From positions 1 through 22,222 of the forward strand of contig DASVQA010000164.1 of assembly GCA_036389375.1 (NCBI GenBank): 22,222 bases of DNA, read 5' to 3'. Source of the DNA: QHXQ01 sp036389375. Its GTDB lineage: Bacteria; Acidobacteriota; Blastocatellia; Pyrinomonadales; Pyrinomonadaceae. Under the pieces are notes generated by a model. That model was not told the origin of the DNA. It was given only the letters and a program-made list of their open reading frames with translations, and did no database searches. Of this stretch, positions 15,698-22,222 are shown piece by piece. Each line of letters begins with the position of its first letter. Positions within the stretch are counted from its first letter, which is position 1. Made by a program: the position numbers and the translations under genes.

Positions 15698-16324
15698 TTA
15701 CCAGTGGTCGCGGTCGTCCATGAAGGGCGCGGCGCGCAGGCGATGCCATGCACCGGCGGGGCGCGCGGTCGCCAGATGTTGCCGGATGAGCGCCGCGCTC
15801 TCATCCTGACTATGGACGGACGTGTCGATCACCAGATCGTATGGCTTGAGGGCATTGAACGGAGCTAAATCCGCTAGCTGGCGGACGGATTGGCCCGTGC
15901 CGCCGGCCAGTTTCTCACGCTCGTTGCGCTCCTGCTCGCGCACCTGCAACACGGCCAGAGGGCTTTCGATCCCGACAAACACAACCCGGTACGGACTCCA
16001 ACGCTGCATGGCATCCTTCAGCCACTTCGGCCCCAGAAAGATCGTCTCGGCGATAACGTTGGCCCCGGCGCCGGCAAACATGGCGACGCACTGGTGCATG
16101 ATGTGCAGGCAGTCAGGCCCCCAACTCGCCGGGTCGTTCGGATCGTCGCCGCGCAAACCATAGAAGACCTGCACGCGCCGCCCGTTCCGCAGCGGCTGCA
16201 TCTGCTCGAAATTATCCAACCCGATGTGCATGTATGGCTCCGGCAACTGTGCTTGCAGCGCCTTCGCCAGACTGGACTTGCCCGACCCCGATGGGCCGTT
16301 CAATACGATGATTGTGCCAAGCAT
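15698..16324 (-). CDS. Chloramphenicol phosphotransferase-like P-loop kinase
   Basis: The 208-residue kinase belongs to the CPT-like family, whose namesake phosphorylates the 3-OH of chloramphenicol in Streptomyces venezuelae. Walker A is GPSGSGKSS (about residues 10-18). The Asp in IGLDNFEQ corresponds to the catalytic Asp of the family's GVDSL motif. ETIFLGPKW and the VREQERNEREKLAGGTGQS lid region also fit. The ATG at 16324 is chosen because GGAG lies ten bases upstream and the hydrophobic first strand starts there; an in-frame extension to 16456 would run through the promoter. The true substrate is unknown. Most homologues are not proven resistance enzymes. A self-protection role for the nearby cluster is speculative. 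Confidence 0.85.
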   Translation of the reverse strand: MLGTIIVLNGPSGSGKSSLAKALQAQLPEPYMHIGLDNFEQMQPLRNGRRVQVFYGLRGDDPNDPASWGPDCLHIMHQCVAMFAGAGANVIAETIFLGPKWLKDAMQRWSPYRVVFVGIESPLAVLQVREQERNEREKLAGGTGQSVRQLADLAPFNALKPYDLVIDTSVHSQDESAALIRQHLATARPAGAWHRLRAAPFMDDRDHW

Positions 16325-16641
16325 AATAACAAAGCTCCGTGAGTGGTCTATGGTGGCAGGACAGTTAAGCGCAAGGCGCGTCGTAACAGATGCGGAAATT
16401 ATATCATGCGCTAAATCCTCGTTCATACAGTTCGCGGGCCCGGGGCGCGGCCCCACTTTCTACGCAACCGATAGACAAGGCCGCACGCGAAACAGACGCG
16501 GCCACTTTTACGTCAACGACAGGCATGGTAGGCTCTCGGGCGACGTAAGATGTTCTTCGGCACGACTTCTTTAATCAACACTCGCAAGCACCGCCATGCT
16601 CTATGCGCGAGCGCGCCCGCGTGCTTTCAGGATGAGCCATC
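16325..16641. other. Divergent intergenic region
   Basis: These 317 bases separate the minus-strand kinase gene from the plus-strand YkgJ-type gene. They hold an extended -10 promoter for the kinase and a small GGGGC/GCCCC hairpin at 16442-16454. No convincing coding frame was found, and no clear promoter for the plus-strand gene, whose ribosome binding site is AGGA at 16629-16632. Confidence 0.6.
16398..16406 (-). promoter_or_regulatory. Extended -10 promoter for the kinase gene
   Basis: On the minus strand the sequence TGATATAAT forms a perfect TATAAT hexamer with a TGn extension, 74 bases before the kinase ATG. No good -35 hexamer is present at the usual spacing, which extended -10 promoters can tolerate. 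It stands out as an AT-rich island in GC-rich surroundings. Confidence 0.5.
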
Positions 16642-18750
16642 ATGTCAGATCAAGCTGCACTAAGACGGAGCCGCGCGCTCCCCGTGCTTAACTTCGCCCC
16701 GTTCCGCAAATACCCCACGAAACTCGCGGCGCAGGACTTCGACGACGACCGCGAGGTCTGTCACCACTGCGTCTCCGGCGCATGCTGTTCGAGTGAAGAC
16801 CCGATCTATCTGACGAGTTTCGACATCCTGCGCCTGTCGGCCTTCTTCAACATGTCGCCGGCCGAGTTTCTACTGAAGTTCACGCAGGACAGGTTCGACG
16901 GCGAAGACAGCGACAGCGTGCGGCGACCTTGGCTTGACGACCCCGACAGCAGCAAGGTCACTTACCTGCGCCGCCGCGCAAACGTCCCGACCAGCCCGTG
17001 CATCTTCCTCAAGTACATACGCGAGCCGGACGGCACGCCGCGCCGCATCTGTAGCGTACACGACGGCCGCCCGCTCTCTTGTCGTGAATACTACTTCCAC
17101 GATTGTCAGCGTCGGCTGGCGAGCGAACTGGCGACGCTGCTCGCCGAAGGCTTCGAGAAGGTGCGCGACGGCGAGATCACCGCCGAGTTGGTGGACGCGG
17201 AACTGGCGCGCTTCGGCGCGCATGATTTTGCGACCGCGCCTGCGTCCGCGAGTATGACCTACAACTTCTGGCTTGAGATGCGACGCGTCGTCCACATGGA
17301 GCAGGCGAACGTCGAAGGCGCGCAGTCTTACGACATGGCCGCCTATCAAGACCCGATTGACGAGAAACTCAACCGCGTGCTCTCCGCCAAGTACCTGCGC
17401 TTTGAAGAGGACTACGGCCCCGTGCCGCGCGACGAACAACTCATGCCCTACACGTCGGGCTTAAGCTTCGCCGGCTCCCCTGAGTATCAGCGCATCATGG
17501 CGGTGCAGGCTGCGCGCCCGACGAGCGATCTGTTCACCGCCGGCAATTACCCTTTCTACTTCGGCCTGCGCACGATGATGCCCGGCGTCAAACACGCCGA
17601 CGCCTTTCCCACCATCCCCGATGCGGAAGCCGACGCCTTTTTAGCCAGCATCCCGCCGACGCCATTATTTCCGCAGCATGAACAGCCCGACGTGCAGCGC
17701 ATCACCTTGCGCGACCTCTACGCTTCGGTCTTAAAGGGCTGCAATCATCTCATCCGTTTTGCCAGCTTTCTGGCGACGATGGGCAGCGTCGTCGAAGAGG
17801 AACCGCCCGGCCGCGTCGAGTTGGAATTGCTCACGCTCATCGCGGGCTTCGAGCCGAGCCTCAATCCGTACATCGCGCGTAATCCCTACTTTGCACCCGT
17901 GCAGGCATATCTGGCGGGCGCGGGCGTCGAACTGTTGACGGAGATGCTGGACGAGGCCGCAGAACCGGCCGAGGTCTTTGCCGTCCACCGCCTGTTATAT
18001 CCGCTCGAAGCCGTGACCCTTACACTCCCGCCGACCTTGCGCGCACGCTTCGCCGCTTTGACCGCGCGCGTGCGGAGCAGATTGGAGCGCGACCAACTCG
18101 ACCTCTACGTGTGTGTTGATAATCCGGTCGAAGCGCGCCGCGCGGCCGGCAAACGGCTCAACGCGCGCGGCGCGTGGGCGACGTTAAACCGGCAGGTGCT
18201 CGACATGCGTTATGCCGCCGGCGCGGGTTTCAAGGGCGCGAACCTGCAAACATTCTATCGCCGGACGGTCGCAGACCTTGAACGGCTCGCCTTCCGGCCC
18301 GGCTACGGCAGCGAGTTGGTGCAGGTCGTCTTAAGCCTCGCTGAGAGCATCAGTCTTGATGCGCGTAATGCGGGCGCGTCGGGGCCTGATAGCGAAGCGG
18401 CGCGACGGCTCGCCGCTTACGGCGCGCGTCTGTTCGACTGGCTGGTAGCGACGTGGGGGCTGGAACATCTGGACGCAGCATTGCTCGGCCGCTTTGCCGC
18501 TTTTGTCTATAAAGGCTTGGGGCAGGGCTACAACCGCGCGCCGGCTTTTGGCCGCATCATCCAACGCCTGCTCGCCACGCAATTGCCGGACGGCAGTTGG
18601 CAGACCGACCCGCGCCCGCACGAGGCCGCAGAGGGACAAGCCGACTATCTGCTCAACCTGTATCGCACGACCGGCGCGTGTCTCGCCGGGCTGCGCGTGC
18701 TTCGCACCGATGCGCTCAATCCCGAAAATGGCCTGCTCGAACTCAGCTAA
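16642..18750 (+). CDS. YkgJ-type cysteine-cluster protein with a large uncharacterised C-terminal region
   Basis: The 702-residue protein starts with a YkgJ-family (CxxCxxxxCC) domain: Cys40, Cys43, Cys48, Cys49, then Cys120 in SPCIFLKY, Cys137 and His140 in ICSVHDGRPLSC, Cys147 and Cys155. Such cysteine sets are thought to bind zinc or an iron-sulfur cluster. YkgJ proteins are usually only 100-250 residues. The remaining 550 or so residues have no family I recognise; they are mostly helical in appearance with no signal peptide or membrane helix. Near the end, RLLATQLPDGSW (642-653) resembles the QW motif of terpene cyclases and related alpha/alpha-toroid proteins. AGGA (16629-16632) lies nine bases before the ATG. 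Function is unknown; it is divergent from the kinase and apparently monocistronic. Confidence 0.8.
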   Translation: MSDQAALRRSRALPVLNFAPFRKYPTKLAAQDFDDDREVCHHCVSGACCSSEDPIYLTSFDILRLSAFFNMSPAEFLLKFTQDRFDGEDSDSVRRPWLDDPDSSKVTYLRRRANVPTSPCIFLKYIREPDGTPRRICSVHDGRPLSCREYYFHDCQRRLASELATLLAEGFEKVRDGEITAELVDAELARFGAHDFATAPASASMTYNFWLEMRRVVHMEQANVEGAQSYDMAAYQDPIDEKLNRVLSAKYLRFEEDYGPVPRDEQLMPYTSGLSFAGSPEYQRIMAVQAARPTSDLFTAGNYPFYFGLRTMMPGVKHADAFPTIPDAEADAFLASIPPTPLFPQHEQPDVQRITLRDLYASVLKGCNHLIRFASFLATMGSVVEEEPPGRVELELLTLIAGFEPSLNPYIARNPYFAPVQAYLAGAGVELLTEMLDEAAEPAEVFAVHRLLYPLEAVTLTLPPTLRARFAALTARVRSRLERDQLDLYVCVDNPVEARRAAGKRLNARGAWATLNRQVLDMRYAAGAGFKGANLQTFYRRTVADLERLAFRPGYGSELVQVVLSLAESISLDARNAGASGPDSEAARRLAAYGARLFDWLVATWGLEHLDAALLGRFAAFVYKGLGQGYNRAPAFGRIIQRLLATQLPDGSWQTDPRPHEAAEGQADYLLNLYRTTGACLAGLRVLRTDALNPENGLLELS

Positions 18751-18756
18751 CGGCAA

Positions 18757-18791
18757 CCGCCCGGAACGTAAATGCCATAGTTTTCGGGCGG
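18757..18791 (+). terminator. Possible terminator hairpin after the YkgJ-type gene
   Basis: CCGCCCG (18757-18763) and CGGGCGG (18785-18791) form a perfect seven-base stem with a 21-base loop just after the stop codon. The loop is long and no T-run follows, so the call is weak. Confidence 0.35.
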
Positions 18792-18826
18792 CGAAACTCA
18801 GGCGCGGGCGCGTGCGTATCAAGCAC

Positions 18827-18856
18827 TTGCCACAAGCACTGCCGACAAACTAAATT
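18827..18856 (+). promoter_or_regulatory. Candidate sigma-70-like promoter of the BNR/sortilin-type gene
   Basis: TTGCCA (18827-18832) and TAAATT (18851-18856) are spaced 18 bases apart, with five and four matches to the consensus hexamers. They lie in an AT-rich stretch 39 bases before the ATG. It was picked by eye and needs transcript data. Confidence 0.35.
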
Positions 18857-18894
18857 CTAACCGCTCAAGAAAAATTAGAAGGGAAGCCCACCCC

Positions 18895-21800
18895 ATGAAC
18901 GACAGGTCTGGTAGCGTATCCGGCGCTACGTTGCTGTGCGCCTTAGTGTGTGCGCTGGTGTTGGGGACGGTCGCAAGTCACGCGCAGAACCCCACGCCCA
19001 CGCAAACCCCGGCCCAAACAAACACCGCGACCCCGGCAGCCACGCCGACGGCTTCGCCCACGCCAACCCCGACGCCCACACCCATCAACTGGTCGGAAGA
19101 CCCCATGCTCCGCCGCTTCGTCTGGCGCGGCATCGGCCCCGCCAGCATGGGCGGGCGCATTGACGACATCGCCGTCTCGGACGGCGACCCTTACACCATC
19201 TACGTCGGCTTCGCCACCGGCGGCGTCTGGAAATCAACGAACAACGGCACGACCTGGACGCCCATCTTCGACACCTATTCGAGCGCGTCCATCGGCGACA
19301 TTGCCATCGCGCCGTCGGACGCGAACACGGTCTGGGTCGGCACGGGCGAACCGAACAACCGGCAAAGCTCAAGCTTCGGCGACGGCATCTACAAATCAAC
19401 CGACGGCGGCAAGACCTTCACGCACATGGGGCTGCGCGATTCGCAATCAATCGCCCGCATCGTCATTGACCCGAAGGACGCGAACACGGTTTACGTCGCA
19501 GTCCTCGGTCACCTGTTTGGCCCCAACAGAGAGCGCGGCGTCTTTAAGACGACCGACGGCGGGCGCACGTGGACGAACGTCAAGTTCATTGACGAAGACA
19601 CGGGCTTCACGGACATCGTGCTCGATCCGGCCGACTCAAAGACGCTCTACGCGGCGTCCTATCAGCGCCGCAGAACTTCGTGGGGCTTCAACGGCGGCGG
19701 CGCGAACAGCGGCATCTGGAAGACGACGGATGCGGGCCGGACGTGGAAGCGGTTGGAAGGCGCTGGCCTGCCGACGGAGAAGATTCTCGGCCGCATCGGG
19801 CTGGATGTGGCGCGCTCGAACTCGAACATCATCTATGCACAGATGGAGGTCGGCGCAAGTCAGGGCACGGGCGGCGAGGAGCCGGTCATCGGCGGACAGG
19901 CGACGCCCACGCCCGTCCCCGGCGCAAGCCCAAGTCCGAGCGCCACGCCGACGCCCAACGCTTCGCCCACGCCCACGCCGCTCGACCCGAAGAAGCCCGG
20001 CGTCTGGCGTTCGGACGATAAGGGCCGGACGTGGCGCATCGTCAGCAACGAGAACAACCGCCCGATGTATTACAGCCAGATTCGCGTCGATCCCAAGAAC
20101 GCGGAGACGGTCTATGTCGGCGGCCTGAACTTCAGCAAGTCTTTGGACGGCGGCAAGAACTTCAAGTCGCTGCAAGCGAACATCCCGCACAGCGATCATC
20201 ACGCCATCTGGATCGACCCGGCGAACGGCAACCATCTGATCATCGGCAACGATGGCGGCCTCGATGTCAGTTACGATCAGGGCGCGACGTGGGAGTACGT
20301 CAACACCATCCCGGCGGCGCAGTTCTACGCGATTGCGACCGACATGCGTAAGCCTTACTACGTCTACGGCGGCTTACAGGACAACGGCTCGTGGGGTGCG
20401 CCCTCTTCGACGCGCAATCAGGCGGGCATCACCAACGCCGACTGGTTCCGCACGGGCGGCGGCGACGGCTTCTACTCGCAGGTTGATCCGACCGACTACA
20501 ACATCGTCTATTCCGAATCGCAAAACGGCGCGATGCAGCGCCTAGACCTGCGCACCGGCCGCAGCGTCAGCATCCGCCCGCGCGGCGTCGCGCAAAGGCG
20601 CGGCGGCGGCGGTGGTCAAGGCGGTGGCGGCCGACAGCAGCAGGCGCAGCCGCAGGGCACGCCGCCGGCCGCTGCCGCCGGTACGGCCACGCCAACCGCC
20701 ACGCCTTCGGGGACGGGCGCACCGCCGGGCACGCAACTGCCCGCCACGCCCGCAACCGATGAAGCCATCGCAGCGATAGCTGCGGCGGCGCAGGCGCAAG
20801 GCTTTGGCGGCGGCTTCGGCGGCGCGGGCCTGCCGTCAAACGTCGTGCCCGCACCGCCACCGGGCACGCAGTATCGTTTCTACTGGGACACGCCCATCGT
20901 CATCTCGCCGCACAACCCGCGCATCATTTACGTGGGCGGCGAACGCTTCTTCAAGTCGCTCGACCGGGGCGACACGTGGACGGCGTCGGCCGATCTGACC
21001 AAGCACATTGATCGCAACACGCTCTCGATCATGGGCGTGGCAGGCAAAGACCCGATGGCGTCGAAGAACGACGGCTACACGAGCTACGGCTACATCGTGA
21101 CGCTGGCGGAATCGCCCATGCTGCCCGGCGTGCTGTGGGCCGGGACGGACGACGGCAACGTGCAGTTGAGCCGCGACGGCGGCGCGACGTGGACGAACGT
21201 GGCGAAGAACGTGCCCGCGCTCGACGGGAAGCCGGGCGAGCTTTATCACATCGCGCGCGTCGAGCCGTCGCACTTCGACGCGGGCACGTGCTATCTCGCC
21301 GTTGACGGGCATCGCTTCGACGACCGCAAGCCTTACCTCTACGTCACGCGCGACTACGGCGCGACGTGGAAGTCCGTCGTGGGCAATCTGCCGGAGCAGT
21401 GGCACGTCAACGTCGTCCGCGAAGACGCGAAGAATAAAGACCTGCTCTACGTGGGCACGGAGTTGGGCTTCTACGTCTCTTTGAATGGCGGCATCTCGTG
21501 GCAGCCGTTCATGTCGGGGCTGCCGCACGTGCGCGTGGACGACATCATCATCCACCCGCGCGATAACGACCTCGTCCTCGGCACACACGGGCGCGGTATC
21601 TACATCCTCGACGACCTGACGCCCTTGCAGCAACTAACGAGCAAGGTCATGGACGAGGACGCGCACCTCTTCGACATACGCCCTGCGACGCTCTGGCTCA
21701 ACGACGTGCGCTACAGCCGCGCCGCCACCGGCGGGAAAGTCTATCGCGGCGCTAACGCTGCGCAAGGCACGGCCATCAGCTACTACCTGAAGGCCGCGCC

Positions 21801-22128
21801 CGCGGGCGACGTGAAGATCACCGTCGCCGATTACACGGGCCGCGTCATACGCAATTTGACGGGCACGAAAGAGGTCGGACTCAACCGCGTGCAGTGGAAT
21901 CTGCGGAGCAATCCGCCGCCGCGCCCGGCCAACCTCCCGCCCGGTTTTGGCGGTGGTGGCGGTGGCGGCGGTCAAGGCGGCGGTGGCGGCGGTGGCGGTT
22001 TCGGCGGGCTGTTCAATCAGGGGCCGCTGGTCGAGCCGGGCACTTACGTGGTCAAGCTGTCGGTCGGCGGCAAGGACTACACCACCAGAGTCGTCGTCGA
22101 GCCGGACACGTGGATGAATGAAAAGTAA
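18895..22128 (+). CDS. Secreted sortilin/VPS10-like BNR-repeat beta-propeller protein
   Basis: The 1077-residue protein has a signal peptide (hydrophobic stretch about 11-27, cleavage likely after SHA at 30) and a Thr/Pro linker (about 33-65). Then comes a multi-bladed propeller with Asp-box/BNR motifs such as KSTDGGKTF, KTTDGGRTW, KTTDAGRTW, RSDDKGRTW, LSRDGGATW and VTRDYGATW. Databases often label such proteins glycosyl hydrolase or VPS10 domain protein; no catalytic residues can be pointed to here. Low-complexity inserts interrupt the blades at about 336-364 (TP/SP-rich) and 566-660 (Gly, Gln, Pro, Thr, Ala). A Gly-rich run lies at about 1017-1036 before a C-terminal beta domain. AGAAGGGAAG precedes the ATG by about nine bases. 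It is probably periplasmic or surface exposed, binding or processing a polymer or peptide. The substrate is unknown, and no tie to the cluster is evident. Confidence 0.88.
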   Translation: MNDRSGSVSGATLLCALVCALVLGTVASHAQNPTPTQTPAQTNTATPAATPTASPTPTPTPTPINWSEDPMLRRFVWRGIGPASMGGRIDDIAVSDGDPYTIYVGFATGGVWKSTNNGTTWTPIFDTYSSASIGDIAIAPSDANTVWVGTGEPNNRQSSSFGDGIYKSTDGGKTFTHMGLRDSQSIARIVIDPKDANTVYVAVLGHLFGPNRERGVFKTTDGGRTWTNVKFIDEDTGFTDIVLDPADSKTLYAASYQRRRTSWGFNGGGANSGIWKTTDAGRTWKRLEGAGLPTEKILGRIGLDVARSNSNIIYAQMEVGASQGTGGEEPVIGGQATPTPVPGASPSPSATPTPNASPTPTPLDPKKPGVWRSDDKGRTWRIVSNENNRPMYYSQIRVDPKNAETVYVGGLNFSKSLDGGKNFKSLQANIPHSDHHAIWIDPANGNHLIIGNDGGLDVSYDQGATWEYVNTIPAAQFYAIATDMRKPYYVYGGLQDNGSWGAPSSTRNQAGITNADWFRTGGGDGFYSQVDPTDYNIVYSESQNGAMQRLDLRTGRSVSIRPRGVAQRRGGGGGQGGGGRQQQAQPQGTPPAAAAGTATPTATPSGTGAPPGTQLPATPATDEAIAAIAAAAQAQGFGGGFGGAGLPSNVVPAPPPGTQYRFYWDTPIVISPHNPRIIYVGGERFFKSLDRGDTWTASADLTKHIDRNTLSIMGVAGKDPMASKNDGYTSYGYIVTLAESPMLPGVLWAGTDDGNVQLSRDGGATWTNVAKNVPALDGKPGELYHIARVEPSHFDAGTCYLAVDGHRFDDRKPYLYVTRDYGATWKSVVGNLPEQWHVNVVREDAKNKDLLYVGTELGFYVSLNGGISWQPFMSGLPHVRVDDIIIHPRDNDLVLGTHGRGIYILDDLTPLQQLTSKVMDEDAHLFDIRPATLWLNDVRYSRAATGGKVYRGANAAQGTAISYYLKAAPAGDVKITVADYTGRVIRNLTGTKEVGLNRVQWNLRSNPPPRPANLPPGFGGGGGGGGQGGGGGGGGFGGLFNQGPLVEPGTYVVKLSVGGKDYTTRVVVEPDTWMNEK

Positions 22129-22141
22129 GCCGCTTCATCAG

Positions 22142-22168
22142 CCAGTCCTGCTCGGTTAGCAGCACTGG
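22142..22168 (+). terminator. Hairpin after the BNR/sortilin-type gene
   Basis: CCAGTCCTGCT (22142-22152) and AGCAGCACTGG (22158-22168) pair over 11 positions with one C-C mismatch and a five-base loop, 14 bases after the stop. No T-run follows. The remaining bases to 22222 show nothing recognisable. Confidence 0.5.
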
Positions 22169-22222
22169 AACTGTCACCGCGACACGATCGCGCAGGCAGA
22201 CGAGGTCAATAACACGGCCCTC

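Noticed and set aside
16325..16456. A 44-residue N-terminal extension of the CPT-like kinase
   Set aside because: It runs through the extended -10 promoter and lacks the family start; the ATG at 16324 has its own GGAG.
18950..20128. A 392-codon plus-strand frame inside the BNR-protein gene
   Set aside because: Its translation is almost all Arg, Ser, Thr, Pro and Ala, which is the shifted-frame product of a GC-rich, TP-rich gene.
1..22222. CRISPR arrays, tRNA or rRNA genes, insertion sequences
   Set aside because: No regularly spaced repeat-spacer array, no cloverleaf-like or rRNA sequence, and no transposase or terminal inverted repeats with target duplication were seen.

Overview
The window is GC-rich, gene-dense bacterial DNA. 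Two gene types point to an Acidobacteriota-like host, probably of the Blastocatellia kind: an ~800-residue MacB/FtsX-type permease of the acidobacterial duplicated permease (ADOP) form, and a large secreted sortilin/BNR-repeat protein with Thr-Pro linkers. This taxonomic guess rests on gene style, not on a marker gene.

Positions 1-13723 are a run of tightly spaced plus-strand genes that reads as a lipopeptide-type biosynthetic operon. It starts with the 3' part of an ApgM-like phosphoglycerate mutase homologue. A single-module nonribosomal peptide synthetase follows (C-A-PCP-TE). Its adenylation pocket reads as serine-specific, and its condensation domain lacks the HHxxxDG catalytic motif. 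Next come a SyrD/PvdE-type cyclic-peptide exporter, a fatty-acyl-AMP ligase (FAAL), a free-standing acyl carrier protein, an acyl-CoA dehydrogenase-type flavoenzyme, an MbtH-like protein, and a MacB-type ABC ATPase with its permease. Inferred logic: FAAL loads a fatty acid onto the carrier protein, the flavoenzyme desaturates it, the synthetase joins it to serine and its thioesterase releases the product (possibly as a lactone or oligolactone, compare EntF or SwrW), and one or both ABC systems export it.

Positions 13724-14816 hold a 290-base leader region packed with interlocking inverted repeats, a secreted monohaem cytochrome c with an exceptionally strong but possibly occluded ribosome binding site, a terminator-like hairpin, and a 21-base-period direct repeat just before the next gene. 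Positions 14817-15593 encode a type II thioesterase, which fits the synthetase system. A convergent minus-strand gene (15698-16324) encodes a chloramphenicol phosphotransferase-like small-molecule kinase, with an intrinsic terminator at its end and an extended -10 promoter in front.

Positions 16642-22128 look unrelated to the cluster. They hold a 702-residue protein with an N-terminal YkgJ-type cysteine cluster and a large uncharacterised C-terminal region ending in a terpene-cyclase-like QW motif, then the secreted BNR/sortilin-type protein. The window ends 94 bases after that gene, with a hairpin.
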